The notes under the pieces: model-generated
The model's input: the letters and a program-made list of their open reading frames with translations, nothing else
Databases searched by the model: none
Told to the model about the DNA's origin: nothing
NCBI RefSeq assembly: GCF_004001325.1
Contig: NZ_AP018722.1
Span: 1,364,001 to 1,428,000, forward strand
Direction: 5' to 3'
Origin: Thiomicrorhabdus aquaedulcis
GTDB taxonomy: Bacteria; Pseudomonadota; Gammaproteobacteria; Thiomicrospirales; Thiomicrospiraceae
Length of the DNA stretch: 64,000 nucleotides
Shown: piece after piece, positions 36,921 through 48,901 of the stretch
How the letters are laid out: every line of letters starts with the position of its first letter
Numbering within the stretch: position 1 is the stretch's first letter
Translations under genes and position numbers: made by a program

Positions 36921-36969
36921 ATCGCGCTGTTTTTATAAAGCTTTTTGTGGACGGCGTTTAAGCGCTGGC

Positions 36970-37623
36970 TTACAAACCCACCAACTGAACAATAACGGTT
37001 TTAAGGGCGTTAAACGGCCCCATCAAAATAGGGCTAAGCAGACCAAGCACCATTAAACCAATCAGCAAAATAAAGCCCATGGGTGCAAAGCGATTGTATT
37101 GCCAGGCCAGTTTTGCGGGCAAAAATGCCGACACAACTCGACTGCCGTCTAAAGGCGGAATGGGCAGTAAATTCAACACCAATAAAATAAGGTTAATGCT
37201 AATGCCGGCAAATCCGCTGTAAATTAAAAACTGAGCCACGTCGGGCGATTGCGCCTGCACAATCAAGCCCACTTTAGCAACCAGTGCCCATAATACCGCC
37301 ATGATTAAATTAGAGGCCGGTCCAGCCATGGCTACCCACGCCATGTCTTTGGCGGGGTGTTTAAAGTTTCGGGTGTCTACCGGTACGGGCTTGGCCCAAC
37401 CAAAGACAAATCCGCCCAGCACCAACAACGCAATAGGCACCACCACGGTGCCAATCGGGTCAATGTGTTTTAACGGATTTAACGTTAAACGTCCCAGCAT
37501 GCGGGCGGTTTGATCGCCCAGTTTTGAGGCCATCCAACCATGCGCCGCTTCGTGCACGGTAATGGCAAATATAACCGGCAGCGCCCAAACGGCAATTTTT
37601 TGGATGAGGGTTAGCTCCATCAT
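36970..37623 (-). CDS. M50 site-2 protease family protein (rhomboid-independent, YwhC-like)
   Basis: 217-residue integral membrane metalloprotease. HEAAH at 24-28 in the first span, MAGPASNLIMA, and the third metal ligand in LLPIPPLDGSRV. Compact, without PDZ or CBS domains, as in the short S2P/YwhC group. It overlaps the yciO stop by 4 bp (ATGA), so translation is coupled. Confidence 0.9.
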   Translation of the reverse strand: MMELTLIQKIAVWALPVIFAITVHEAAHGWMASKLGDQTARMLGRLTLNPLKHIDPIGTVVVPIALLVLGGFVFGWAKPVPVDTRNFKHPAKDMAWVAMAGPASNLIMAVLWALVAKVGLIVQAQSPDVAQFLIYSGFAGISINLILLVLNLLPIPPLDGSRVVSAFLPAKLAWQYNRFAPMGFILLIGLMVLGLLSPILMGPFNALKTVIVQLVGL

Positions 37624-38243
37624 TCCAAAAACACCCCTTGGCCTTGGCGCACCAACACCGGTTCGTCTTCGGTAAAGTCAATAATGGTGGTGGGTTCAAA
37701 CCCGCTGTAACCGCCGTCCAATACCGCATCTAAGGTATGGCATAACGCTTCACGAATGCTCCAACCGTCGGTCATAGGATGGTCCTCTCCCGGCAAAATC
37801 AGCGTGGCGGTGATGAGCGGCTTGTCAAAATAGGCCAATAACGCGTTGGTCACCACATTGGGGGTTACCCGTAGTCCAATGGTTTTGCGTTTAGGGGTTT
37901 GCAAGCGTTTAGGAACTTCTTTACTGGCAGGCAAAATAAAGGTGTAGGCGCCTGGCAAGTGCATTTTTAAGTACCTAAACTGCACATTGCCCACTTTAGC
38001 GTATTCGGACACATTGCTTAAATCACGACACATTAGGGTAAGTTCGTGTTTGTCGTCCAGCCGCCTAATGTCACGGATTTTATCCGCACCGGTTTTGCTG
38101 TCCAGCAAACACCCCAAAGCATAACCCGACTCGGTGGGGTATGCGATTAACCCACCTTTATTTAAAATATCAACCACTTGCTCAAGCAAACGCGGCTGCG
38201 GATTTTCGGGATGAACATTTATGTAAATACACTCTTTTGCCAC
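37620..38243 (-). CDS. yciO: YciO/Sua5/YrdC-family protein
   Basis: 207 residues with the YrdC fold: GGLIAYPTESGYALGC, the KxR-like site RRLDDKHELTLMCRDLS and PGAYTFILPAS. Close to E. coli YciO, a paralog of the threonylcarbamoyl-AMP synthase TsaC; whether it makes the same product in vivo is unsure. Middle of the rnm-yciO-M50-rluB run. Confidence 0.9.
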   Translation of the reverse strand: MAKECIYINVHPENPQPRLLEQVVDILNKGGLIAYPTESGYALGCLLDSKTGADKIRDIRRLDDKHELTLMCRDLSNVSEYAKVGNVQFRYLKMHLPGAYTFILPASKEVPKRLQTPKRKTIGLRVTPNVVTNALLAYFDKPLITATLILPGEDHPMTDGWSIREALCHTLDAVLDGGYSGFEPTTIIDFTEDEPVLVRQGQGVFLE

Positions 38244-38320
38244 GCTAACGACCTTTTAAACAATTTAAGCAAAAATTAACTGGTGTATTATACAGTGTTT
38301 TAAAGCTGTATTTTAAGGTG

Positions 38321-39154
38321 TTAAAACAACTCCCACACCGGTTTAACTTGCTCGGGCATAGCGGCCAACCACCCTAGGCCACGCCAAGTGTGTTCTGGAC
38401 GATGAAAATCCGACCCCATTGAGCCGTATAAGCCGTGCCTAACCGCCCGTTCGGCCATGCGGCTAATATTGGCATTAAACTGCGATTGATTGACCACCTC
38501 GATGGCTTGTCCTCCGGCTTGTTTAAAGTCGGTAATGAGTTTATTGAGTTTGTTATTGGTAAATTTATAAGTATCGGGGTGGGCAATCACCGCAACACCA
38601 CCGGCGGCTACAATCCATTGCACCACATCGTTTAAAGGCGGCCATTCACTGGCAACGTAACCAATCCGACCTTTTTTTAAATAGCGATCAAACGCTTGTT
38701 GCGCGTTATTGACCAAGCCCTCTTCAATCAGCAGTTGGGCAAAATGACCTCGACCCACTACGCCATCGCCCACTAAAACGTCTATTTTTTCGCGTAAGTT
38801 AACCACGTTAAAATTATAACGTGCGTCTAGATTGGTAATCATCTGTAACGCTCTGTGCCAACGCAGCTCGCGGGTGCGTGCTAGTCCGTGTTGCAATTGA
38901 GCGTGCGCCACATCAAAATTTAACCCTACAATATGAATGGTATGACCTTGCCAATCGCAGGAAGCTTCAACCCCACTAATAAGCTTAACGCCCGCTTGCT
39001 CGGCCGCCGTTTGCGCCGTACTAAAACCCGCCGTAGTGTCGTGATCGGTAATCGCTAAGGTATCTACTTGATATTGCACAGCTAAATCAATAATTTGCTG
39101 CGGGCTAAGTGCACCGTCCGATGCGGTGGTGTGACAATGAAAATCAACTTTCAT
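38321..39154 (-). CDS. rnm: PHP-domain phosphoesterase, RNase AM/YciV family
   Basis: 277 residues. Metal-binding motifs of PHP proteins: FHCHTTASDGALSP (residues 4-17), AITDHDT, VIAHPDTYKF and MGSDFHRPE. The family hydrolyses 3',5'-bisphosphorylated nucleotides and trims 5' ends of small rRNA. First gene of its run; divergent from yciB. Confidence 0.9.
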   Translation of the reverse strand: MKVDFHCHTTASDGALSPQQIIDLAVQYQVDTLAITDHDTTAGFSTAQTAAEQAGVKLISGVEASCDWQGHTIHIVGLNFDVAHAQLQHGLARTRELRWHRALQMITNLDARYNFNVVNLREKIDVLVGDGVVGRGHFAQLLIEEGLVNNAQQAFDRYLKKGRIGYVASEWPPLNDVVQWIVAAGGVAVIAHPDTYKFTNNKLNKLITDFKQAGGQAIEVVNQSQFNANISRMAERAVRHGLYGSMGSDFHRPEHTWRGLGWLAAMPEQVKPVWELF

Positions 39155-39232
39155 GGTTTCTTGCTTTTAATCCCGTCTAAACCCATATAGAATTCGATAA
39201 CTTAACACAAATTGAAGACCATAAGAAATCCC

Positions 39233-39862
39233 ATGAAATTATTATTTGATCTGTTTCCCGTTGTTCTGTTTTTTATTGCCTACAAACTCTACGACATTTA
39301 CACCGCCACCGCGGTGATTATTGTGGCCTCAATTGCCCAAGTAGCCTATGTGTACTTTAAGCATAAACGAGTCGAAAAAATACACGTGATTACTTTATTG
39401 CTTATTTTAGTACTAGGGGGATTAACCCTTATTTTGCAAGACGAAGACTTTATTAAATGGAAACCCACCATCGTCAACTGGGGCTTTGCGTTGGTGTTTT
39501 TAGGCAGCCATTACATTGGCCAAAAATCGATTATTCAGCGCATGATGGATCAAGCATTAAGCCTAGACCCACCTATTTGGATTAAATTAAGCTGGATGTG
39601 GATTGCGTTTTTTATCTTCTCAGGCGTCGTTAACTTATACGTGGCGTTTAACTTTGACACCGACACCTGGGTAAACTTTAAACTGTTTGGTTTAATGGGT
39701 ATGACATTGGTGTTTATTGTTTTGCAAGGGCTTTACATTAGTCGTTACATTAAAGAGAGCAAAACGGACGAAGAAACCACCGAAGCGGCCCCTGACGTGG
39801 CGCTTGAAAACGAAACCGACAAATCGACCAGCAAGCCAGCGGTTGATTCGGTTAAATTTTAA
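39233..39862 (+). CDS. yciB: Septation protein A / YciB (inner membrane)
   Basis: 209 residues with five or six membrane spans. The start [23 protein letters not shown] aligns with the E. coli YciB start MKQFLDFLPL, so the ATG at 39233 is chosen over a TTG 21 bp upstream. A charged tail of about 30 residues after the last span is longer than in E. coli. Followed at 22 bp by yciI, the conserved order. Confidence 0.93.
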   Translation: MKLLFDLFPVVLFFIAYKLYDIYTATAVIIVASIAQVAYVYFKHKRVEKIHVITLLLILVLGGLTLILQDEDFIKWKPTIVNWGFALVFLGSHYIGQKSIIQRMMDQALSLDPPIWIKLSWMWIAFFIFSGVVNLYVAFNFDTDTWVNFKLFGLMGMTLVFIVLQGLYISRYIKESKTDEETTEAAPDVALENETDKSTSKPAVDSVKF

Positions 39863-39884
39863 CTCAATATTTAAGAGAACCACC

Positions 39885-40187
39885 ATGCTCTATTCTATTT
39901 TTGCTTATGACGTTGCCAACAGTTTGCCTTTGCGCGTTGAGGTACGCCCGGCGCACGTGGCGCGTTTAAAAGTGTTAAACGACGCCAACCGCTTAATATT
40001 GGCTGGCCCCAATCCAGCGATTGACAGCCCAGAACCGGGTGAAGCCGGTTTTACAGGCAGTTTAATTGTCGCCGACTTTCACTCGCTTGAGGAAGCTCAA
40101 AATTGGGCCGCGCAAGACCCTTATGTGTTGGCTGGGGTGTATGAGCGCGTGGACGTAAAACCGTTTAAAAAAGTGTTACCGGCTTAA
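39885..40187 (+). CDS. yciI: YciI-like protein
   Basis: 100 residues, dimeric alpha/beta barrel fold of the YciI family ([41 protein letters not shown]). The ATG at 39885 has AAGAGA upstream and gives the standard N-terminus; the frame extends upstream through yciB without signals. Function unknown in the family. Confidence 0.92.
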   Translation: MLYSIFAYDVANSLPLRVEVRPAHVARLKVLNDANRLILAGPNPAIDSPEPGEAGFTGSLIVADFHSLEEAQNWAAQDPYVLAGVYERVDVKPFKKVLPA

Positions 40188-40226
40188 AGGCACCTTAATA
40201 AAGACGTAAAAACCAAAGGAAATTGT

Positions 40227-40687
40227 ATGACCAATGTTGCCTATCTTATTCCCAAAAGACTGCAAAAACTGCAATTAGAACACGCCGATCCGCTGGAGTT
40301 GCTGGACATTGAATTTGTCCACATTCCCCTACTGGGCTGGACAGCGGCCGGTCAGCCCATTCAAATGGAAATGGACTACGATACCGTGGCGGTGCCGAGT
40401 TCGATGGTTAAAAAGAGACCTTTGCGTTGCGCGTAAAAGGTCATTCGATGGTGGATGAAAATATTCACGACGGCGATATTGTTATTATTGAGCGCCGTTC
40501 GTCGGCCGAAAACGGTGAATCGGTGGTGGTGCGCATAAACAACGAAGAAGTCACCATGAAAAAACTCTACATTGAAAAAGGCGGCGTGCGTTTACAGCCT
40601 GCCAACGCCAACATGGAACCGATTTTTTTAAAAAACCAAGACATTGAAATTTTAGGCATTGTTACCGGTATTTTAAGACAGCCTTAA
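40227..40687 (+). pseudogene. LexA-like S24 peptidase without DNA-binding domain, one frameshift
   Basis: Starts with AAAGGA before ATG at 40227. The first frame ends at 40436; one extra A in the A5 run at 40410-40414 restores VKKETFALRVKGHSMVDENI and gives 153 residues. In repaired numbering, a LexA-type cleavage pair Ala41-Gly42 (GWTAAGQP), Ser74 (KGHSMVD) and Lys112 (VTMKKL) make a complete self-cleavage set. The first 35 residues are too short for the LexA helix-turn-helix. It differs from UmuD, which cleaves at Cys-Gly, and no umuC is near. Confidence 0.8.
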
Positions 40688-40708
40688 ATCATTACACTGA
40701 GCAAAAAA

Positions 40709-41239
40709 ATGACCTTACTCAATACGCCTTGTAGTTTGAACGCCACCCTGCAGTTGTTTATTACCGGCGGCACGCTCGACAAAGAGTACGATGCGTTAAG
40801 CGGTGAACTCATTTTTTCCAGCACTGTTGTGCCCGACCTGCTTAAAGAGGCCAACTGCACGCTTGCAAGTGATGTGCAAGTGCTCATGCAAAAAGACAGT
40901 TTGCACATGACCGATGAAGACCGTGCCATTATCTGCCAGGCCTGCTTAAACGCTTCTGCTCAGCACATTGTGATTACCCACGGCACCGACACCATGGTGC
41001 AAACCGCGTTGGCGTTATTGACCGCTTTTGCAGCAGACGACTTGCAAAAAACCATTGTGCTTACCGGTGCCATGCGACCTTTTCAATTGGGGCGCTCTGA
41101 TGCCTCGTTTAACCTAGGCAGTGCGCTCATGGCCGCGCAAACCGCCCCATTTGGCGTGTATATTGTTATGAACGGTCGACTCTTTAACGCGCAAAGTGTG
41201 CAAAAAAACCGTGCATTGGGTGTGTTTGAACCGCTGTAA
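40709..41239 (+). CDS. Short asparaginase-domain protein
   Basis: 176 residues matching the N-terminal catalytic half of asparaginases: FITGGTLDKEYD with the first threonine and VITHGTDTMVQTA with the second, then VLTGAMRPFQLGRSDASFNLGSAL. A short family of about 160-170 residues with the same ending (MNGRVF... KNRxxGxFE) is common in Gammaproteobacteria, so this is not a truncated gene. Whether it hydrolyses asparagine is untested. Confidence 0.85.
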   Translation: MTLLNTPCSLNATLQLFITGGTLDKEYDALSGELIFSSTVVPDLLKEANCTLASDVQVLMQKDSLHMTDEDRAIICQACLNASAQHIVITHGTDTMVQTALALLTAFAADDLQKTIVLTGAMRPFQLGRSDASFNLGSALMAAQTAPFGVYIVMNGRLFNAQSVQKNRALGVFEPL

Positions 41240-41316
41240 CCTTTAGCGAGCTTTAATTTTTAACGTTCTTAAACACGCTTTACACTCCTTAACCTCTTTA
41301 TTAAAGATTACCCATC

Positions 41317-42225
41317 ATGCACATACTTTTGGCCTACTTTGGGGTCATTGCGATTTGGACTACCACACCGCTGGCCATTCAATGGAGCGGGCAAGTGGAT
41401 TGGTTTTTTGGCATTGCCATTCGCTTAGGGCTAAGCGCCCTGCTGATTTTACCCTTAGCATTTTGGTTGAGTGGTCGTCCCATGTCGTTTGGCTGGCCGG
41501 CGTTAAAAGTCTATGGCGCAGCTTCGATTGGCTTATTGGGTGGCATGACGCCGGTTTATTGGGCCGCGCAAACCATGCCATCGGGCTGGATTGCCTTAAT
41601 TTGGGGCATGACCCCCATTGCCACCGGAATTTTAATTTTCTTTTTACTAGGCCAAGAACGCTTAACCCTTAACAAATGGTTAGGCATTTTAGTCAGCGTG
41701 CTGGGGCTCGTCGTGTTGTTTGCGCCCAATTTGCACAGCGAACACGCGGCCTTGCAAATTACCGGTTTATTGGTGGCTTTGGTGGGGGTGTTTTTTCACT
41801 CATTAAGCACGGTACTGGTTAAAAAATCGCAACACGATTTACCCCCCTTGCACGTGGTCACTGGCGCATTATGGATCACCACATTGGTGTTTTTAGTGGT
41901 ACAACCCAGTGCGTTCTTTAACTGGAGTTTACTGCCAACCTTGCCGCTTAAAACCAGCTTGGCCATTGGCTATTTGGTGGTGATTGGCTCGGTACTGGGC
42001 TTTGTGCTTTACTATTATGTGCTTAAACACATGGACGCATTACGCCTGGGAATGATTCCCATGATTACCCCATTGTTTGCGATTTTACTGGGGTACTTTG
42101 CCAATCAAGAGCAATTAAACCTGAGTATTTTACTGGGAGCAGGCCTGGTGATATTAGGATTGGGGTTGTTTGAGCTTAACACCTTGTACCGCTATTATCA
42201 GCGTCATAAGGCAAAGACCTTATGA
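41317..42225 (+). CDS. EamA/DMT-family transporter
   Basis: 302 residues with about ten membrane spans in two EamA repeats (about 5-130 and 150-290); signature PVYWAAQTMPSGWIALIWGMTPI. Substrate unknown; members export amino acids or metabolites. Single gene closed by a strong terminator. Confidence 0.88.
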   Translation: MHILLAYFGVIAIWTTTPLAIQWSGQVDWFFGIAIRLGLSALLILPLAFWLSGRPMSFGWPALKVYGAASIGLLGGMTPVYWAAQTMPSGWIALIWGMTPIATGILIFFLLGQERLTLNKWLGILVSVLGLVVLFAPNLHSEHAALQITGLLVALVGVFFHSLSTVLVKKSQHDLPPLHVVTGALWITTLVFLVVQPSAFFNWSLLPTLPLKTSLAIGYLVVIGSVLGFVLYYYVLKHMDALRLGMIPMITPLFAILLGYFANQEQLNLSILLGAGLVILGLGLFELNTLYRYYQRHKAKTL

Positions 42226-42252
42226 AACTTAAAACCATAAAAAAATAACATA

Positions 42253-42285
42253 AAAAAAGCCGGTCTTAAAAGCCGGCTTTTTTGC
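42253..42285. terminator. Bidirectional terminator
   Basis: AAAAAAGCCGG and CCGGCTTTTTT arms between convergent genes. Confidence 0.92.
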
Positions 42286-42301
42286 TTTACATTAACAATC
42301 A

Positions 42302-42838
42302 TTAAAAGTGGTAGTTTGCCCCTACGCTAAAACCTTTAACGTCGGTGTTAGAGTCTTGGTACAAATTAACATAGTCTAAATTTAAGCTAACATTGCTTTG
42401 CGTATAAGCTCTTACGCCTACACCCCACGACAATGAACTGTCAGATTCTGAATTTGAGCCCAATTTAGTCGAGACTTGCGCCAAGCCTAACTTACCCGTC
42501 ACTTCAAACATATTAGAAACCGGATAAAAACCCGTCGCGTACAAGCCATAGAAATCTTGAATCTCGGCTTTGACATTCATGCTGTTCACTCTTTGTGAGT
42601 CCTTGTCAACGCCATATCCCAACACACCTTCTACTCCAAAATTTGGAGTAATTTTAGTGCCTAACTTCATCGTCATTGCGGGGGTATCAAATTCGCCAAT
42701 ACCATCGTCTTGATCTAGTTTAAAGAAATCATAACTTACGCCCACGTATGGACGCTCTGATGCAAATACAACACCACTGTTTAAAAGTAATGTGCTGGTG
42801 ACCGCCGCGATAGCCGTCATGGTGAGTGTCTTTTTCAT
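42302..42838 (-). CDS. Small outer-membrane beta-barrel protein
   Basis: 178 residues with signal peptide (cleavage near VFASE), then eight or so amphipathic strands ending ...SVGANYHF, the outer-membrane C-terminal pattern. Layout of the OmpA/OmpW-like small porin group. A strong AGGAG site precedes ATG. Located 59 bp after darP but likely with its own promoter. Confidence 0.8.
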   Translation of the reverse strand: MKKTLTMTAIAAVTSTLLLNSGVVFASERPYVGVSYDFFKLDQDDGIGEFDTPAMTMKLGTKITPNFGVEGVLGYGVDKDSQRVNSMNVKAEIQDFYGLYATGFYPVSNMFEVTGKLGLAQVSTKLGSNSESDSSLSWGVGVRAYTQSNVSLNLDYVNLYQDSNTDVKGFSVGANYHF

Positions 42839-42897
42839 GAAAAGGTCTCCTAGTTTAGGGGGTTAAAAGTCTTTATTTATGCTGTGACGTGTCACGG

Positions 42898-45526
<2,629 letters not shown>

Positions 45527-45582
45527 TTAGACTTTGAAAAGAGGCACAGAAAGAAAATACATTTTAAGACAAGGCGAGTGCA

Positions 45583-46716
45583 TTACAACGGCGAGGACTC
45601 GTAAGCAATTGCCGCTTCACGCATGGCTTGCAAATCAGACTCTTTAATGAGCTGGCGCTCCATGTTATATAAACGACCGTTTAGACGCTGCGACACCTTT
45701 CGCCCCATCATAATTAAATCGTCCATCGCGCGCGGTGCCCGCACGGTGGTGGGCAATTCTAAAATCATCGCGATGCCTGGCGTGGTAAAGTGCGCCAAAT
45801 TTTCGGTGGGAAACGTACCAGGCTCTAACAAATTGGCAATCCGAATAATCTCACCGCCCATGGTGTCGTTTTTAACGTAAATTAACTTGGGTGAAAAACT
45901 TAAACCTGCCCCTAACAACGCTTGATTCACATCCGGCATAGCAAAATCGGTTGCGCCACTGAGCACCAATAAAACATACACTTCATGGTTCTTTTTAACA
46001 CCAGAAGAGACACCCGGTGAGCGACCTTCTTTGTCTTTTGGTATGCCAAACGATGGCTTTTCGGATTCGCAAACCGTTTGAACCGCGGCTGTGCCGTTTA
46101 AACCAGGATCGTCCACTACCAACACATAATGGTTGTTAGATGGATTAAGCGTCACGTTAGAATCAATCGCACTGGAGTGAAGGGTAGTTAGCGTTGGCGT
46201 GTGCTCAACCACTGTTTTTTGCTCTAAAAACTGCACGTTAACCGGGTTAAACTCAGCCGATGGCAGTTCAAACTCTTCCCCTAACGGCAAAGAGAGCTGA
46301 TTGGGATTAATTTCAGGCAAGGCTTCAGGGCTAAGGTGCAAGCGCTCCTCGGTGGCTCGCGACAGCGGCATGTGCGGCTCACCCAACTGATTTAAGGCAT
46401 TAGAAGCAAGTTGTTTTGATGCATGCGATGCTTGAACTGATTGTGGCGTGACATCATTAACCCCAGACGAATCAGGTGTTTTTTTAGACAATAAATCGAT
46501 TAAACCTGAAAATGCACTACGTTTAATGGTTGGTTCAGCAGACGCATTACTAGGCTCTTCTGCAGTAGATTTGTTTAGAGAATTCACCGAGCCTGACGAA
46601 ACGGCTGTTTTTGACGGCGAAGAAGACGCCGATTTTTGGCGACTTTTGCTTAAAAAATACAAACCAGCGATCACCACAATCGAAAATATGAGTAAGACTT
46701 GTTGTAACTCATTCAT
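45583..46716 (-). CDS. zipA: Cell division protein ZipA
   Basis: 377 residues: one N-terminal span (LLIFSIVVIAGLYFL), a long Ser/Pro-rich linker, and the C-terminal FtsZ-binding domain (about 240-370, HEVYVLLVLSGATDF... DLIMMGRKVSQRLNGRLYN). The ATG at 46716, with GGAG nine bases upstream, is chosen over an ATG 39 bp earlier because it puts the membrane span at the very N-terminus. First gene of zipA-ligA-darP. Confidence 0.93.
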   Translation of the reverse strand: MNELQQVLLIFSIVVIAGLYFLSKSRQKSASSSPSKTAVSSGSVNSLNKSTAEEPSNASAEPTIKRSAFSGLIDLLSKKTPDSSGVNDVTPQSVQASHASKQLASNALNQLGEPHMPLSRATEERLHLSPEALPEINPNQLSLPLGEEFELPSAEFNPVNVQFLEQKTVVEHTPTLTTLHSSAIDSNVTLNPSNNHYVLVVDDPGLNGTAAVQTVCESEKPSFGIPKDKEGRSPGVSSGVKKNHEVYVLLVLSGATDFAMPDVNQALLGAGLSFSPKLIYVKNDTMGGEIIRIANLLEPGTFPTENLAHFTTPGIAMILELPTTVRAPRAMDDLIMMGRKVSQRLNGRLYNMERQLIKESDLQAMREAAIAYESSPL

Positions 46717-46962
46717 GCAAACCGGCTCCAAACACCAACAATTACAGATTCTCAATGAATCATTTTGACAAAAAATTTAATTTAAAATTGTACCTTTTAT
46801 AACAGGCTAATTTGCAATAAATATGGGTTAAATTGCAGATAAAATAAACACTCGTTTAAATTAGTTGTAAAACCATTTACTTATAAAGCTCTTTTTAAAG
46901 CATTTTTACGGTCACTTTTAGCCATTTTTGAGCACAAGATTAAGCAAAATACTGAGATACCT

Positions 46963-48408
46963 ATGCCAACCACTCAAACACATCGTGCAAATCAACTGTC
47001 CACTGAAACGCAAAACGCAACAAAAAACCTAATATTGGGCATTGATGTTGGCACTTCGGGTCTACGCGCCTGCTTGGTGCAACGCAGGCCTGGGCAAACA
47101 CCCGATTCTCTAGCAGATGCTGCGGTAGGATTTTTAAACGTTCATAAAGACTTGCGCAGCTCAACGTGCGTACAATCGTCACCACAAAGTTGGTTAGACG
47201 CCTTAACATTACTGCTCGATGATTCCGTTATAAAACCATACCTAAGCCAAGTGGCGCATATTGTAGTGGACGCGACCTCTTCGACCGTGTTGTTGTGTTC
47301 TCAAGACGGCCAGCCGCGCACAGCCGCGCTTATGTATAACGACCAGCAAGCGCAGGTTCAAAGCGAACAGCTGGCGCGTTTAACAGACTCATTAGGGGTG
47401 AGCACAGCCGCACAAGGCGCGTCTAGCACCTTGGCGAAAGTACGCTTTTTACAAAAAGGCGTTAATGCATCAGCGCAAGAACTTTTTATATGCCATCAAA
47501 TTGATTATGTTAACCATTATTTGGCTGATTTTGATTGGATAACCGATGAAAACAACGCGTTAAAATTAGGCTACGACTCGGTACAAGGGGCATGGCCTGG
47601 GTGGGTAAGTGACTATTTGAGTCCATTAAACGCATTAAATCAACCCAATACTAACACCTTGCCACGGCTTACGCTGCCAAAAGTGGTTGCACCAGGCACC
47701 GCCTTGGCACATTTAAAACCCTGCATAGCGCAGCGTTTTGGCCTTAATCCACACGCCACGTTGTACGCGGGAACCACCGACAGCATCGCGGGGTTTTTGG
47801 CGGCGGGTGCATCGCAGCCGGGCGATGCGGTAACCTCTTTAGGTTCAACGCTGGCGTTAAAAATGCTGTCGCCCCAACCCATTTTTAACGCGCAATACGG
47901 CATTTACAGCCACAGACTTAAAGACCAATGGCTGGTGGGCGGTGCGTCTAACAGTGGGGGCGCGGTGTTATTGGCGTATTTTTCTTTAACAGACATAAAC
48001 GATTTAATGCGCATGTTTTATCAACTCAATGGCGCACAACAAGACGCTTTATTGAACACAGCCGCGGCAACCAATTATTACCCTTTAACCAGGCCTGGTG
48101 AACGTTTTCCGATTGCAAGTTCAAGGTTTAGCCCTAAAATGCCCCCACCGGTTCACGCTGTCCATAACGATTTGGATAAACTGGCGTACTTTATGGCCAT
48201 GGTGCAAGGCTTGGTGAATGTTGAAAACACTGGCTATCAAACCCTACACGCATTGGGCGCACCCCGGGTAAAACGACTGTACGCGGTGGGTGGCGGTCTT
48301 AAAAATCCGCTGTGGGTGCGTTTACGCCAAAACATCTGGCCGACCCAGCTTAATCCCGCCTTAAGCGCCGATGCCGCCTTTGGCGTAACGCAATTAATTT
48401 CACTGTAA
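46963..48408 (+). CDS. FGGY-family pentulose kinase, D-ribulose kinase-like
   Basis: 481 residues; ATP-binding phosphate motif LGIDVGTSGLRACLV at the N-terminus, second-domain motif GDAVTSLGSTLALK, and AVGGGLKNPLWVRLR near the end. Resembles the SePSK/AtXK-1 group, reported as D-ribulose kinases in phototrophs, rather than classic xylulokinase. Ribulose phosphorylation would feed the pentose pool used for CO2 fixation; this is inference. TRPGE comes from a palindrome copy. Confidence 0.82.
   Translation: MPTTQTHRANQLSTETQNATKNLILGIDVGTSGLRACLVQRRPGQTPDSLADAAVGFLNVHKDLRSSTCVQSSPQSWLDALTLLLDDSVIKPYLSQVAHIVVDATSSTVLLCSQDGQPRTAALMYNDQQAQVQSEQLARLTDSLGVSTAAQGASSTLAKVRFLQKGVNASAQELFICHQIDYVNHYLADFDWITDENNALKLGYDSVQGAWPGWVSDYLSPLNALNQPNTNTLPRLTLPKVVAPGTALAHLKPCIAQRFGLNPHATLYAGTTDSIAGFLAAGASQPGDAVTSLGSTLALKMLSPQPIFNAQYGIYSHRLKDQWLVGGASNSGGAVLLAYFSLTDINDLMRMFYQLNGAQQDALLNTAAATNYYPLTRPGERFPIASSRFSPKMPPPVHAVHNDLDKLAYFMAMVQGLVNVENTGYQTLHALGAPRVKRLYAVGGGLKNPLWVRLRQNIWPTQLNPALSADAAFGVTQLISL
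48088..48099. repeat. ACCAGGCCTGGT palindrome inside FGGY kinase
   Basis: Perfect copy read as T-R-P-G-E. Confidence 0.95.
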
Positions 48409-48430
48409 AATCAATGTAAAAGGAACAACC

Positions 48431-48802
48431 ATGACCAACACATTAACCGTAAATCAACTCATAGAGCAGTTAAATAAAACACCTATTGACTTTAACTTAG
48501 TAATTCAAGCCATTGAAAATAATTACGAATTTATCCCAACCGAGTTTAAAAATGGCACCACTGTTAATGCCGCTAACACCAACAATGGCTCGTGCAAAAT
48601 CTTTGCTTTTGGTCTATTAAACCGCCTAAGCCCCCAGGCCACCTTGCACGCCTTTGGTGACTTTTACACTCAAGATGTGCTGTTGCACCCCAATAACACC
48701 GACCATCAAAACATTCGCACGTTTATGCAGCTAGGATGGTCGGGTATTGAATTTATGAGTGCTGCGCTTACCCCAAAAGTCTTTAATAAAGCCTTAATTT
48801 AA
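48431..48802 (+). CDS. HopJ-family protein
   Basis: 123 residues matching the family named after Pseudomonas HopJ: YEFIPTEFKNG, NNGSCKIFAFGLLNRLS, LHAFGDFYTQDVL and NIRTFMQLGWSGIEF. Most members occur in non-pathogens and are housekeeping proteins of unknown role, so no effector function is implied. AAAGGA precedes ATG, 22 bp after the kinase. Confidence 0.88.
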   Translation: MTNTLTVNQLIEQLNKTPIDFNLVIQAIENNYEFIPTEFKNGTTVNAANTNNGSCKIFAFGLLNRLSPQATLHAFGDFYTQDVLLHPNNTDHQNIRTFMQLGWSGIEFMSAALTPKVFNKALI

Positions 48803-48814
48803 ACCGCTAAAACG

Positions 48815-48856
48815 TAAAAAACCATTTAACCAGGCCTGGTTAAATGGTTTTTAATG
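48815..48856 (+). terminator. Terminator built around the dispersed palindrome
   Basis: Arms AAAACCATTTA...TAAATGGTTTT enclose ACCAGGCCTGGT, giving a perfect stem of over 15 bp with A-rich left and T-rich right sides. It lies between convergent genes. Confidence 0.85.
48829..48840. repeat. ACCAGGCCTGGT palindrome in a terminator
   Basis: Perfect copy forming the top of the hairpin after the HopJ-family gene. Confidence 0.95.
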
Positions 48857-48901
48857 CTTTTTTTAATGCTTTTTTAATGCTTAATGAGACCTTTGCTTTT
48901 A

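Noticed and set aside
40709..41239. Asparaginase taken as a truncated gene
   Set aside because: A short family of this length with the same C-terminal pattern is common, so it appears complete.
42885..42896. GTGACGTGTCAC as a CRP-like operator upstream of the outer-membrane protein
   Set aside because: Spacing between arms is too short for a CRP site and other bases do not fit.
48886..48896. GAGACCTTTGC, 11-base match to the MITE left end
   Set aside because: No further similarity to the element and no opposite end; kept only as a trace.
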